The notes under the pieces were generated by a model. The model searched no databases. It was given only the letters and a program-made list of their open reading frames with translations, and was not told the DNA's origin. The position numbers were made by a program, and so were the translations under genes. From positions 1 through 64,000 of the forward strand of contig JBMOGA010000017.1 in NCBI GenBank assembly GCA_049318625.1: 64,000 nucleotides of DNA, written 5' to 3'. This DNA is from JBMOGA01 sp049318625 (GTDB lineage: Bacteria > Pseudomonadota > Alphaproteobacteria > Rhizobiales > Hyphomicrobiaceae). Within the stretch, counting starts at the first letter, position 1. Each line of letters starts with the position of its first letter. Positions 43,241 through 52,531 of the stretch are shown here, one piece after another.

Positions 43241-44235
43241 CCACCGCGCCGCTCGTTCGCATCACGGGCCTGTCACGCACCTTCGACGTCTCGAAGCCGT
43301 GGCTCGAGCGCACCCTCGAGGGGGCGCCGCGACTTTCGCTCAAGGCCGTGCAGGACGTGTCGTTCGAGATCGGCCGGCGCGAAACGTTCGCTCTCGTGGG
43401 CGAGTCCGGCAGCGGCAAGTCGACCGTCGCCAAGATGGTGGTCGGACTCTTGCAGCCGACCGCCGGCCGCGTTTCCATCGACGGTGTCGACATGTGGTCC
43501 GGCCAGCGCCAGGGCGATCTGCGCGCGCTGCGCCGCCGCATCCAGATGGTGTTTCAGGACCCCTATGCTAGCCTCAACCCGCGCTGGCGCGTCGGTCGCA
43601 TCGTCGCCGACCCGATCCGCGCCTTCGGTCTCGCCAAGGACGCCGCCGAGATGGACAATCGGGTCGGCGAACTGCTCCGTCTCGTCGGCCTCGACCCGCG
43701 CGATGCCATGAAGTACCCGCACGAGTTCTCGGGTGGCCAGCGCCAGCGCATCTGCATCGCCCGCGCGTTGTCGTCGAACCCGGAATTCCTGGTGTGCGAC
43801 GAGCCGACCTCGGCCCTCGACGTTTCCGTCCAGGCGCAGATCCTGAACCTGCTGCGCGACCTCCAGGATCAGCTCGGGCTCACCTACCTGTTCATCAGCC
43901 ACAACCTCGCCGTGGTCCGGCACATGGCGTCGCGGATCGGCGTCATGTACCTCGGCCGGCTGGTCGAAGTGGCCACGCCGGCGCAGCTGTTCGCCACCCC
44001 GCGCCACCCCTACGCCCGGATGCTGCTGGACGCGGTGCCCGACCTCGCCATGAGCGGCCGACCGCGCAAAATGATCGAAGGCGAGATCCCGAACCCGATC
44101 GATCCACCGTCCGGTTGCGCCTTCCACCCGCGATGCCCGCTTGCCCGCGACCTCTGCCGCGTCGAGCGGCCCGAACCGCTGATCCACGACTCCCGCATCG
44201 TCGCCTGCCACGAGGTGGCGGCGGGACGGATCTGA
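43237..44235 (+). CDS. Dipeptide/oligopeptide ABC transporter ATP-binding protein (DppF/OppF type)
   Basis: The 332-residue partner ATPase has Walker A GESGSGKST near residue 58-66, signature FSGGQRQRICIARALS near residue 165-180, Walker B FLVCDEPTSALDVS near 186-199 and the C-terminal SGCAFHPRCPLARDLC cysteine motif. The N-terminal insert SKPWLERTLEGAPR before the canonical strand is usual for OppF-type proteins. The ATG at 43237 overlaps the previous stop. It completes the binding-protein, two-permease and two-ATPase set. Confidence 0.93.
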   Translation: MTTAPLVRITGLSRTFDVSKPWLERTLEGAPRLSLKAVQDVSFEIGRRETFALVGESGSGKSTVAKMVVGLLQPTAGRVSIDGVDMWSGQRQGDLRALRRRIQMVFQDPYASLNPRWRVGRIVADPIRAFGLAKDAAEMDNRVGELLRLVGLDPRDAMKYPHEFSGGQRQRICIARALSSNPEFLVCDEPTSALDVSVQAQILNLLRDLQDQLGLTYLFISHNLAVVRHMASRIGVMYLGRLVEVATPAQLFATPRHPYARMLLDAVPDLAMSGRPRKMIEGEIPNPIDPPSGCAFHPRCPLARDLCRVERPEPLIHDSRIVACHEVAAGRI

Positions 44236-44281
44236 TCGCCGGCTCCGTTCGCCCACAGCTCTGTCGAAAGGACCCCGGATC

Positions 44282-45121
44282 ATGACGACTATCGAGACCC
44301 CGGTGGACTTCTACAGGACCCATCCGATCTCGAGCGAGATCGTGCTGGCCAAGCTCGCGGCCCGACGGGGCAACCTCGACGCGGTCGCGCCGCCGGAGTT
44401 GTTCGACCTGGACCAGGACCATTACGGCGGCCTCGACGCCAACGAGGCGCTGGCGCGTCTGGCCGATCTGCGGCCCGGCCTCGAGGTCGCGGACTTCTGT
44501 GCCGGCCTCGGCGGCCCTGCCCGTTACTTCGCCCACACCCGCGCTGTCCAGGTGACCGGCATAGACCTGACGCCCGCTCGCGTCGCCGGCGCCGCCGAAC
44601 TGACACGGCTGGTCGGCCTCTCCGACCGCGTGCAGGTGATCGAAGGCAATGTGGAGCACGTACCGCTGGCCGACGCGTCGGTTGACGTAGTGCTGAGCCA
44701 GGAAGCGTTTCTCCACCTGCCGCACCGCGACCGGGCGGTCGCCGAGGCGTTCCGCATTCTGCGCCCGGGCGGGCGTCTGGTCTTCACCGACTGGGTCGCC
44801 CACCAGGAGTTGTCTGCAGCTGACCGCCAGTTGCTTTGGGACGGTATGGCCGTGCAACCGCTCGAGTCCCTGCCGAGCTACCAGACCTTGCTACGGAACA
44901 CGGGTTTCGAGGTCGGCGGCGTCGAGGATCTGACGGCCGAATGGACCGTCATCCTGCGTGAACGCCTGCGCATGTTCAACGAACTGCGCCGTGCGACCAT
45001 CGCCGCCGGCACACCCTCCGGCCACGATGCGTTCTACCGGTCGTACGTGTTGTTCATGCGCCTCGTCGAGGAACGGGTTCTGGGCGGCGGGCGCTTCCTC
45101 GCCCTGAAGCCGGCCGCCTGA
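44282..45121 (+). CDS. SAM-dependent methyltransferase (class I, UbiE/gamma-tocopherol-like)
   Basis: The 279-residue protein has the class I methyltransferase fold: motif I VADFCAGLGGPARYFA near 69-84, post-I VTGIDLTP near residue 92-99, EGNVEHVPLADASVDVVLS near 122-140 and ILRPGGRLVFTDW near 159-171. It resembles sarcosine/dimethylglycine- and sterol-type methyltransferases. The gene lies 46 bases after the peptide transporter operon, so it may be co-transcribed, and the imported compound could be its substrate, but this is only a positional hint. Confidence 0.85.
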   Translation: MTTIETPVDFYRTHPISSEIVLAKLAARRGNLDAVAPPELFDLDQDHYGGLDANEALARLADLRPGLEVADFCAGLGGPARYFAHTRAVQVTGIDLTPARVAGAAELTRLVGLSDRVQVIEGNVEHVPLADASVDVVLSQEAFLHLPHRDRAVAEAFRILRPGGRLVFTDWVAHQELSAADRQLLWDGMAVQPLESLPSYQTLLRNTGFEVGGVEDLTAEWTVILRERLRMFNELRRATIAAGTPSGHDAFYRSYVLFMRLVEERVLGGGRFLALKPAA

Positions 45122-45339
45122 GCCATCCCCGCGCCGCACTTTCCACGACAGGCGGCTTCGCCATGCCTAACTTGCAGGAGCAACGAACAAACATCGCCCA
45201 AAATGGCCGAGACAGCCTGCCGATCGGCGGCGCGCGTCAGCCCACACGTGCTTTCAGATCACGATCGGGGTTACTATTAACCCGAGGCGAGCGGTCAGAC
45301 ATGAACGGCGATGACGCCGTGCGCCGAGGCGAGGACACC

Positions 45340-46842
45340 ATGAGCACGATCGACACAGCTCCTGCACCGGATGCGCGCTTTCCCTTCGACAACAGCTACG
45401 CGCGCCTGCCGGACCGCTTCTACGCGCGCCTCGACCCGAGCCCGGTCGCAGCGCCGCGGCTGGTCAAACTCAACCGCGCCCTGGCACTCGAACTGGGCCT
45501 CGACCCCGAGGCCCTCGCAGCTCCCGCGGGCGTCGCCATCCTCGCCGGCAATGCGGTTCCCTCCGGCGCCGACCCCCTCGCCGCCGCGTACGCGGGCCAC
45601 CAGTTCGGCGGCTTCGTGCCCCAGCTCGGCGACGGCCGCGCGATCCTGCTCGGCGAGGTCGTCGACCGCCATGGCGCCCGCCGCGACATCCAGCTCAAGG
45701 GATCGGGCCCGACGCCGTTCTCGCGCCGCGGCGACGGACGCGCCGCGCTCGGACCGGTGCTGCGCGAGTACATCGTCAGCGAGGCGATGGCGGCGCTCGG
45801 CATCCCGACCACACGGTCGTTGGCGGCGGTGCTCTCCGGCGAGCACGTCTTTCGCGAGACCGCCCTGCCCGGCGCCGTGCTGACCCGCGTCGCCGCGAGT
45901 CACATCCGCGTCGGCACGTTCCAGTACTTCGCCGCGCGGGGCGACGATGCCGCCGTCCGGCTGCTGGCCGATCACGTCATCGCCCGCCACTATCCCGATC
46001 TCGCGGGCGCCGCCAACCCCTACCGCGCACTGCTCGACGCCGTGATCGCGCGGCAGGCCGGGCTGGTCGCGCAGTGGCTGCTGGTCGGCTTCATCCACGG
46101 CGTCATGAACACCGACAACATGACGCTGGCCGGCGAAACGATCGACTACGGACCCTGCGCGTTCATGGACGCCTATCATCCGGCGACGGTCTACAGCTCC
46201 ATCGACCAGCGCGGCCGCTACGCCTTCGCCAACCAGCCCCACATAACCCAGTGGAACCTCGCGCGCCTTGCCGAGACGATGCTGCCGCTGCTCGCCGACG
46301 CGCGCGAAGCCGGCGTTTCGGCCGCCCAGGAGGCCATCGACAGCTTCGCCGCCCACTTCGACGCGGCCTATGTCGACGGCCTGCGCGCCAAGCTCGGACT
46401 GCGCACCCGGCACCCCGACGACCACGACCTCGCCCGTGATCTGCTCGGGCGCATGACCGACAACGAGGCCGACCACACCCTGACGTTCCGCCGTCTGGCC
46501 GATGCCGCCGCCGACCCGCAGGCCGATGCCGCCGTCGGCGCGCTGTTCCGCGATCCCGCGGCCAATACGGACTGGGCCAGCCGTTGGCGGGCCCGCCTTG
46601 CCCAGGAGCCCGCGACGCCGGCCGAACGCGCCGCCGCCATGCGCGCCACCAACCCGGCGTTCATTCCGCGCAACCATCGCGTCGAGCAGGCCATCGTGGC
46701 CGCCACCAACGACGACTTCCGCCCCTTCGAGCGCCTCGTCGCGGTGCTCGCGCGCCCCTACGACGATCAGCCGGACGCCGCCGACCTCGCCACGCCGCCC
46801 GCGCCCCACGAGATCGTTCACCAGACCTTCTGCGGCACCTAA
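45340..46842 (+). CDS. selO: SelO/YdiU-family pseudokinase AMPylator
   Basis: SelO proteins have a protein-kinase-like fold that binds ATP upside-down and transfers AMP to other proteins, with a link to redox control. The 500 residues show the family blocks AYAGHQFGGFVPQLGDGRAILLGE near 86-109, DIQLKGSGPTPFSRRGDGRAAL near 117-138, and the catalytic region HGVMNTDNMTL and IDYGPCAFMD near 255-277. The C-terminus ends FCGT: bacterial members keep this near-terminal cysteine where the mammalian protein has selenocysteine. The ATG at 45340 was chosen because GAGGA lies just upstream; an ATG at 45301 would add 13 residues. Confidence 0.93.
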   Translation: MSTIDTAPAPDARFPFDNSYARLPDRFYARLDPSPVAAPRLVKLNRALALELGLDPEALAAPAGVAILAGNAVPSGADPLAAAYAGHQFGGFVPQLGDGRAILLGEVVDRHGARRDIQLKGSGPTPFSRRGDGRAALGPVLREYIVSEAMAALGIPTTRSLAAVLSGEHVFRETALPGAVLTRVAASHIRVGTFQYFAARGDDAAVRLLADHVIARHYPDLAGAANPYRALLDAVIARQAGLVAQWLLVGFIHGVMNTDNMTLAGETIDYGPCAFMDAYHPATVYSSIDQRGRYAFANQPHITQWNLARLAETMLPLLADAREAGVSAAQEAIDSFAAHFDAAYVDGLRAKLGLRTRHPDDHDLARDLLGRMTDNEADHTLTFRRLADAAADPQADAAVGALFRDPAANTDWASRWRARLAQEPATPAERAAAMRATNPAFIPRNHRVEQAIVAATNDDFRPFERLVAVLARPYDDQPDAADLATPPAPHEIVHQTFCGT

Positions 46843-46860
46843 CTTCGGAACCAATACACC

Positions 46861-47988
46861 TCAACGCACCGCCGCCATCGACGCCCGGAACCGGTACAGC
46901 GCGATCGTCAACAGCACGGCGCCGATCACGCCCATAGCCGCGATGTCCGGCCATACCACCGACAGCCCGGCGCCCCGGTAGAGCACCGCCTGCGCGAAGC
47001 TCGTGTAGTGCGTCGACGGCGAGGCGGTCATGACGATCTGCAGCAGGCGCGGCATCGCTTCCAGCGGCGACACGCCGCCCGACAGCATATTCATGACCAC
47101 GAAGAACGGGATCGCGAGCAGCCCGAACTGCGGCATCGAGCGGGCGACCGTCGCCAGCGTGATCCCGAGCGCCGTCATGGCGAACAGGAAGAAGGCCGTG
47201 CCGACCGAGAACAACGCCAGCGAGCCGTGCACATCGACGGCGAGTATCCCGCGCACGACCACGACCAGCGAGATCAGCACCGCGCCGAGGATCACCGCCC
47301 CGTTGGCCCAGATCTTGGCGAGCATGATGTCGCCCGGCGTCACCGGCATCACCAGCAGATGCTCGATTGTCCCGTGCTCGCGCTCGCGGATGACGGCAGC
47401 CCCGGCGAGAATGAGCGACAGCATGGTGACATTGTTGACGATCTGCATGATCGCGGTGAACCAGCTCGACTCGAGATTGGGATTGAACCGCGCGCGGACT
47501 GCCAGGGTGACGGGCAGGCGCGTCTCGATGCGCGCCTGGCCCAGATAGCTGCCGATCTCCTGTGTGATCACCGACTGGATGTAGCTGGTCCCATTGCCGG
47601 CCAGCGTCATCGCCGTCGCATCGACGAAGATCTGCACCGTCGGCCGCCGCCCGGCCAGCACGTCGGCCTCGAAGCGCGGCGGGATGTCGACGACGAACGA
47701 GTAGCGGCCATCGTCCAGCGCCCGGTCGATCTCGCCGACCGTGACCAGCTCCGGCGTCTTGAAATAGGGAGCCAGGAACGCGTCGCGCAGACGCCGGGAC
47801 AGCGCCGACCGGTCCTCGTCGGAAAAGGCAATGGCCGCGTTGCGCACTTCCGTTTTCACGCCCGTGGCGACGGTGTAGATGGCGAAGGTGAACGAATAGA
47901 TGATGAGGAACAGCATCACCGGATCGCTGCGCAGACTGAACAGCTCCTTGATGCCGAGCCGGTAGACGTTGGAGAGCCGCCGCATCAC
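46861..47988 (-). CDS. yhhJ: ABC-2 type transporter permease (YhhJ-like)
   Basis: The 375-residue protein has an N-terminal helix, a large periplasmic domain (about 45-175) and five C-terminal helices, the ABC2_membrane_3 layout. FTAIMQIVNNVTMLSLILAGAAVIREREHGTIEHLLVMP near residue 176-214 is the characteristic ABC-2 segment. It is the last gene of the yhiI-rbbA-yhhJ set, one base after the rbbA stop, as in enteric bacteria. The transported compound is unknown. Confidence 0.9.
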   Translation of the reverse strand: MMRRLSNVYRLGIKELFSLRSDPVMLFLIIYSFTFAIYTVATGVKTEVRNAAIAFSDEDRSALSRRLRDAFLAPYFKTPELVTVGEIDRALDDGRYSFVVDIPPRFEADVLAGRRPTVQIFVDATAMTLAGNGTSYIQSVITQEIGSYLGQARIETRLPVTLAVRARFNPNLESSWFTAIMQIVNNVTMLSLILAGAAVIREREHGTIEHLLVMPVTPGDIMLAKIWANGAVILGAVLISLVVVVRGILAVDVHGSLALFSVGTAFFLFAMTALGITLATVARSMPQFGLLAIPFFVVMNMLSGGVSPLEAMPRLLQIVMTASPSTHYTSFAQAVLYRGAGLSVVWPDIAAMGVIGAVLLTIALYRFRASMAAVR

Positions 47989-47989
47989 C

Positions 47990-50737
47990 TCAGCGCTCCT
48001 GCTTGCCGAGCAGCAGCGCCGCCAGCGTGATGAACACGACGCCGAACACCGCCAGGATGATGTGGTTGGGATAGAGCGTCCACAGCCCCAGCCCCTTGTT
48101 GAACACGCCGGCGCTGATGCGCTGGAAGTAGAGGGCCGGGAACACCTGCCCGACGATGCGCGCCCCGCCTTCCAGCGTCGAGACCGGATACATCATGCCC
48201 GAGAAGTTGATGGTCGGGATCGACACGATGATCGCCGAGCCGAAGATCGCGGCGATCTGCGAGCGCACGAAGCTCGACACCACGAGACCGAACGCGGTGG
48301 CGGCGAACGCATAGATCACCGCGCCGAGCGCCAGCGTGGCGAGATCGCCGTACATGGGCACGCCGAAGCCCGCCCGGATCAGCACCAGCAGCGACAGGAA
48401 CGACACGACCGCGATGCCGACGTAGGGCAGCTGCTTGCCGATCAGGAACTCGAGCTTGGTGGCGGGCGCCGCATAGAGATTGGTGATCGAGCCGAGCTCC
48501 TTCTCGCGCACGACGCCGAGCGCCGTCAGCATGGTCGAGAACATGATGAGCAGCATCATCATCACGCCGGGCGAGATCGCATAGCGGCTGAGGAACGCCT
48601 GATTGTAGCGGAAGCGCGCCTCGAAGTTCACCGCCGTCACGATAGTCGATTGCCCCTCCCGGCGTGCCAGCGCGACCAGATAGCTGTTGAGCACGCCCTG
48701 CACGTAGCCACGCGCCGTCTCTGCCCGGAACGTATTGGCCCCGTCGAGCAGCACGCCGACTTCCGGCTGTCGCCCGGCCAGCAGGTCGCGGCCGAAGTCC
48801 GGCGGAACGACCAGCCCGACGCGCAGCTCACCCTCGACCAGCCGCCGCTCGATCTCGTCGGGCCCGCGCGCTGGCGGCCGCTCGACGAAATAGCGTGAAC
48901 TCGCAAAGTTCTCGAGGAAGTCGCGGCTTTGCGCCGAGCGGTCGCCGTCGAGCACGGCATAGGGCACGTTCTCGATGTCGAACGAGATGCCGTAGGCCAT
49001 CGCCACCGCAAGGATCAGCGGCGCGAACAGCGCGAAGGCGACGCGGATCGGATCGCGCACGAGCTCCATCGTCTCGCGCCGCGCGAACGCCCACAGACGC
49101 CGGGGCTCGAACATCGCAGAGGCCACCGTCACCGACGGCGCCACGTCCGGCCGGGTCGGCACCACGGCCACCACGACCCCGCTGGCGCCGGCGCCGTCGA
49201 GCTTGATCGCATCCTCGAGATGGCCGACGAATGCCTCCTCGAGGTGCAGCGCCCCCCGCGCCGCCGCAATCTCGCCCGGCGTCCCGAGCGCCAGGATGCG
49301 CCCAGCGTGCATCAGCGAGACGCGGTCGCAGCGTTCCGCCTCGTTGATGAAGTGGGTGGACAGGAAGATCGTCACGCCGTCGTCACGCGACAGCCGCAGC
49401 AGCTGCTCCCAGAAGCTGTCCCGCGCGATCGGATCGACACCCGAGGTCGGCTCGTCGAGGATCAGCATCTCAGGGGCATGGATGACGGCCACCGCGAGCT
49501 GCAACCGCTGGCGCACGCCGAGCGGCAGGCTGTCGGGCCATGCATCGGCGACGTCGGAAAGATCGAACCGGTCGAGCATCTCGCCGATGCGCCCCGCGAT
49601 GCGGTCCGGCGGCAGGTGGAACAACCGGGCATGCAGATCGAGGTTCTGGCGCACCGTCAGCTCGCTGTAGAGCGAGAACGACTGCGACATGTAGCCGACG
49701 CGCCTGCGGGTCTCGAGGTCGCCCGAGCGCACCACCTGGCCGAAAATCTCCGCCGTACCGGACGAAGGCTCCAGGAGCCCGGTCAGCATCTTCATGGTCG
49801 TCGTCTTGCCGCAGCCGTTGGAGCCGAGGAACCCGAAAATTTCGGCGCGCTCGACCCGCACCGAAACGTCGTCGACGGCGACGAAGTCTCCGAACCGCTT
49901 GGTCAGGTTGCGCACCTCGATGGCGGTGACGGCACCATCCGGCCGTCGCGGTGTCACGCGGATCGCGCGGTGCCGGCGCCGCCGCTCCTCCGGCAACAGC
50001 GCAATGAAGACCTCCTCCAACGACGCGAGCCCCGTCCGCGCCTCGAGCTCGGCCGGCGTCCCGCTGGCGAGGATGCGACCCGCGTCCATCGCGATCAGGT
50101 GATCGAACCGCTCGGCCTCCTCCATGTAGGCGGTGGCCGTCACCACCGTCATGCCGGGGCGGCGCACCCGGATGCGCGCGATCAGCTCCCAGAACTGCCG
50201 GCGCGACAGCGGATCGACACCTGTGGTCGGCTCGTCGAGGATCAGCAGGTCCGGGTCGTGCACCAGCGCGCAGCACAGCGCCAGCTTCTGCTTCATGCCG
50301 CCGGAGAGCTTGCCGGCCGGGCGATCCGGAAAAGGATCGAGCCCGGTCGCCGCCAGCAGCTCGCCGATCCGCCAGGCTCGCTCCGCGTGGCGCTGGCCGA
50401 ACAGCCGGGCGAAGAAGTCGATGTTCTCGACCACCGAAAGCGTCGGGTAGAGGTTGCGGCCGAGCCCCTGCGGCATGTAGGCGATGCGGGCGCAGATGGC
50501 GGCCCGGTGCCGCGCCGACCGGATGTCGCCGCCCAGCACCTCGACCGTGCCGGCCTGCATCCGCCGGACGCCGGCGACGAGCGCGAGCAGCGTCGACTTG
50601 CCGACGCCATCCGGACCGATGATCCCGATCGTGCGCCCGGCCGGCAGCACCGCGCTGACGTCGTCGAGCGCCACGGTGGCGCCGTAGCGGTGCGTGACCC
50701 CGGCGATGCGCGCAATGACGGGGGCGCCGTCGCTCAT
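47990..50737 (-). CDS. rbbA: RbbA-type ribosome-associated ATPase / ABC fusion: two ATPase domains plus ABC-2 membrane domain
   Basis: The 915-residue protein matches the size of RbbA. Its first ATPase domain (about 8-230) has Walker A GPDGVGKST and LSGGMKQKLALCCALVHDPD. A second ATPase (about 275-500) has LGSNGCGKTTTMKMLTG and an LPLGVRQRLQLAVAVIHAP signature in which the usual SGG is replaced by LGV. The C-terminal part (about 540-915) is a membrane domain of the ABC-2 type with a periplasmic loop. The ATG overlaps the yhiI stop (ATGA). In E. coli RbbA binds ribosomes; whether that applies here, or it is a transporter, is not shown by sequence. Confidence 0.92.
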   Translation of the reverse strand: MSDGAPVIARIAGVTHRYGATVALDDVSAVLPAGRTIGIIGPDGVGKSTLLALVAGVRRMQAGTVEVLGGDIRSARHRAAICARIAYMPQGLGRNLYPTLSVVENIDFFARLFGQRHAERAWRIGELLAATGLDPFPDRPAGKLSGGMKQKLALCCALVHDPDLLILDEPTTGVDPLSRRQFWELIARIRVRRPGMTVVTATAYMEEAERFDHLIAMDAGRILASGTPAELEARTGLASLEEVFIALLPEERRRRHRAIRVTPRRPDGAVTAIEVRNLTKRFGDFVAVDDVSVRVERAEIFGFLGSNGCGKTTTMKMLTGLLEPSSGTAEIFGQVVRSGDLETRRRVGYMSQSFSLYSELTVRQNLDLHARLFHLPPDRIAGRIGEMLDRFDLSDVADAWPDSLPLGVRQRLQLAVAVIHAPEMLILDEPTSGVDPIARDSFWEQLLRLSRDDGVTIFLSTHFINEAERCDRVSLMHAGRILALGTPGEIAAARGALHLEEAFVGHLEDAIKLDGAGASGVVVAVVPTRPDVAPSVTVASAMFEPRRLWAFARRETMELVRDPIRVAFALFAPLILAVAMAYGISFDIENVPYAVLDGDRSAQSRDFLENFASSRYFVERPPARGPDEIERRLVEGELRVGLVVPPDFGRDLLAGRQPEVGVLLDGANTFRAETARGYVQGVLNSYLVALARREGQSTIVTAVNFEARFRYNQAFLSRYAISPGVMMMLLIMFSTMLTALGVVREKELGSITNLYAAPATKLEFLIGKQLPYVGIAVVSFLSLLVLIRAGFGVPMYGDLATLALGAVIYAFAATAFGLVVSSFVRSQIAAIFGSAIIVSIPTINFSGMMYPVSTLEGGARIVGQVFPALYFQRISAGVFNKGLGLWTLYPNHIILAVFGVVFITLAALLLGKQER

Positions 50738-51717
50738 TGCGGCGGCAGCTTCACGTCGAGCCGCTGAGGCCATACGGCGGCGCGGTCGACCTTGACGTAG
50801 GCGACCCCCGGCAGGCCCGCCTTCACCAGATTGGCATACTTCTCCAGCGTTTCCTTCGGCAGTTGCAGCTTGACGCGGAACATCAGCTTCTCGCGTTCGA
50901 GCTTCGTCTCCACGTATTTGGGCGTGAACTGGGCATCCGACGCGACGAACGTCACCGTCGCCGGCACCACGTACTGGGGTGCGGCGTCGAACACGAGGCG
51001 GGCCTCCGAGCCGAGCGCGACCCGGCCCGCCTCGCCCGTCGGCAGGAACACCGTCATGTAGACGTCGGTGAGATCCAGCAGCGTCAGCACCTTGGCACCC
51101 GCCGCCACCACCTCGCCGGGCTGCACCAGACGGTACTCGACCCGGCCGCTGCGCGGGGCCTCCAGCCGGTAGTCGGCGAGATCGGTCTGCAGCCGCGCCA
51201 CACGCGCCTTGGCCGCCTCGATCGCGGCTTGCGCCTGGGCGATCTGCGCCTCCGCCGCGGTGATGGCGGCCTGCGTGGTCGCGACCTGAGCGCGGCGTTG
51301 ATCGACGATCTCCTGGGAGGTGTATCCCTTGCCGGCCAGTTCGGAAGAGCGGCCGAGTTGCTGCTGGGCGAGCGTGTGCTCGCTGCGCCGCTGGGCGAGC
51401 AGCGCCACGGCCTGATCGTACTGGCGCTCCGATTGCCGGGCGGAGGCCTCGGCCTCCCGCAATTGCGCCTCGATCTCGGCGCTGTCGAGCCGCGCGATGA
51501 CCGCCCCGGCCGTGACGATATCGCCTTCGTGGGCGGTCACGGCTTTCACGCGCCCGGGAAACTTGGTCGCGACGTCGTAGCGCTCGGCCTCGATCCGGCC
51601 GTTGGTCTTGGCAAAGCCCGGCGGCGGATCGGCCGGCGAGCGCCCGAACGCCAGCCAGAGCCCACCCAGCACGACGATCGCCACGGACACCGGAACGACA
51701 ATGCGTTGATTGAGCAT
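50734..51717 (-). CDS. yhiI: HlyD-family membrane fusion protein (YhiI-like)
   Basis: The 327-residue protein has one N-terminal transmembrane helix (about 7-24), the lipoyl half-motif GRVKAVTAHEGDIVTAGAVIARLDS near residue 54-78, and a long coiled-coil hairpin (about 78-190, E/A/Q/R rich). The second half-motif and beta-barrel end near DFKLPPQ-like tail residues. It is the adaptor of the rbbA exporter and its stop overlaps the rbbA ATG. A terminator at 51838-51868 separates it from the sulfur cluster upstream. Confidence 0.9.
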   Translation of the reverse strand: MLNQRIVVPVSVAIVVLGGLWLAFGRSPADPPPGFAKTNGRIEAERYDVATKFPGRVKAVTAHEGDIVTAGAVIARLDSAEIEAQLREAEASARQSERQYDQAVALLAQRRSEHTLAQQQLGRSSELAGKGYTSQEIVDQRRAQVATTQAAITAAEAQIAQAQAAIEAAKARVARLQTDLADYRLEAPRSGRVEYRLVQPGEVVAAGAKVLTLLDLTDVYMTVFLPTGEAGRVALGSEARLVFDAAPQYVVPATVTFVASDAQFTPKYVETKLEREKLMFRVKLQLPKETLEKYANLVKAGLPGVAYVKVDRAAVWPQRLDVKLPPQ

Positions 51718-51837
51718 GACGGCTCCCCCTCGGCCACCACATGCCGCAGAACCAGCCTTCGTGAATTGATCTCGCGCAGTTCGCGTGCGGTCACGTGGCG
51801 GACCACAGAGGCGGCGCGCGACAGTGAGGCGGCGGCC

Positions 51838-51868
51838 AAAACGAAACCGGCGCCCTTGCGGGCGCCGG
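51838..51868 (-). terminator. Rho-independent terminator ending the YeeE/sox transcript
   Basis: CCGGCGCCC (51847-51855) pairs perfectly with GGGCGCCGG (51860-51868) around TTGC. On the minus strand the stem is followed by TTTCGTTTT. It lies 25 bases after the stop of the last YeeE gene and before yhiI, so it ends the long minus-strand sulfur operon. Confidence 0.8.
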
Positions 51869-51893
51869 ATGCCATCGTCAGGTCGCGCGGCGT

Positions 51894-52520
51894 CTACCGG
51901 CCGGCGGGAAGCGCACCGAGCCCGGGCGCCGGCGCTTCGCCGGCCGACACGGGCTGCAATCCGTCATGGTCTGGGCCCACCTCGTCGCGCCACGCCGTCA
52001 GCCGCTCGAGCACCACCAGCAGAACCGCCAGCAGAACCGCCAGCCCCACGACCACCAGCCAGAACGGCAGGCCGAGCAGCTTGTCGAAGCCGATCTTGTC
52101 GCCTTTCTCGGCGAACACGGCCACGATCGCCGCGTCGTTGTAGCCGTAGACCAGGGCACCCGCGATACCGCCCGCGACCGTGAAGAGCGCGTCGCGGTAG
52201 CCGGCGCCGACCTGCGCCAGCGAGGTGCCGGGGCAGGCTCCGGCTATGGCGATTCCGACGCCGAGGATCAGCCCGCCGATGAGGTCCGCCCTCAACAGCA
52301 GCGGCTTGAGCGCGAGCTTGACGCCGAACAGGCCGTTCAGCAGCGCCAGCACCAGCAGGCCGGTGATCACCGCCGAAAGGAATATTTTCAGCATCAGGAA
52401 ATTCCTCAGCTGCATCTGGCCGACGATCGCACCGGGTTCGAACACGCGCGACTTCTCGAGCGCGAAACCGAACACGAGGCCCGTCGCCAGGCCGATCAGG
52501 ATGCCCGAAAGAATGGTCAT
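51894..52520 (-). CDS. YeeE/YedE-family sulfur (thiosulfate) transport protein, short form A
   Basis: The 208-residue membrane protein has about five helices. Near residue 94-99 it carries the GACPGTS motif; in TsuA-type YeeE transporters such cysteine motifs guide thiosulfate through the pore. It corresponds to one half of the long YeeE protein at 54068. It is the last gene of the operon, 11 bases after the partner short form, and the proline/glycine-rich end of about 25 residues looks unstructured. Function as thiosulfate uptake is inferred from family and context. Confidence 0.85.
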   Translation of the reverse strand: MTILSGILIGLATGLVFGFALEKSRVFEPGAIVGQMQLRNFLMLKIFLSAVITGLLVLALLNGLFGVKLALKPLLLRADLIGGLILGVGIAIAGACPGTSLAQVGAGYRDALFTVAGGIAGALVYGYNDAAIVAVFAEKGDKIGFDKLLGLPFWLVVVGLAVLLAVLLVVLERLTAWRDEVGPDHDGLQPVSAGEAPAPGLGALPAGR

Positions 52521-52531
52521 GGTGTTTCTCC

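Noticed and set aside
45340..46842. Selenocysteine in SelO
   Set aside because: The near-terminal residue is encoded as cysteine, and there is no in-frame TGA or SECIS-like element that I can see.
47990..51742. 1250-codon frame suggesting that RbbA is fused to an extra N-terminal part
   Set aside because: The first 335 codons lie in the wrong frame over yhiI. RbbA homology begins at the ATG at 50737 that overlaps the yhiI stop.
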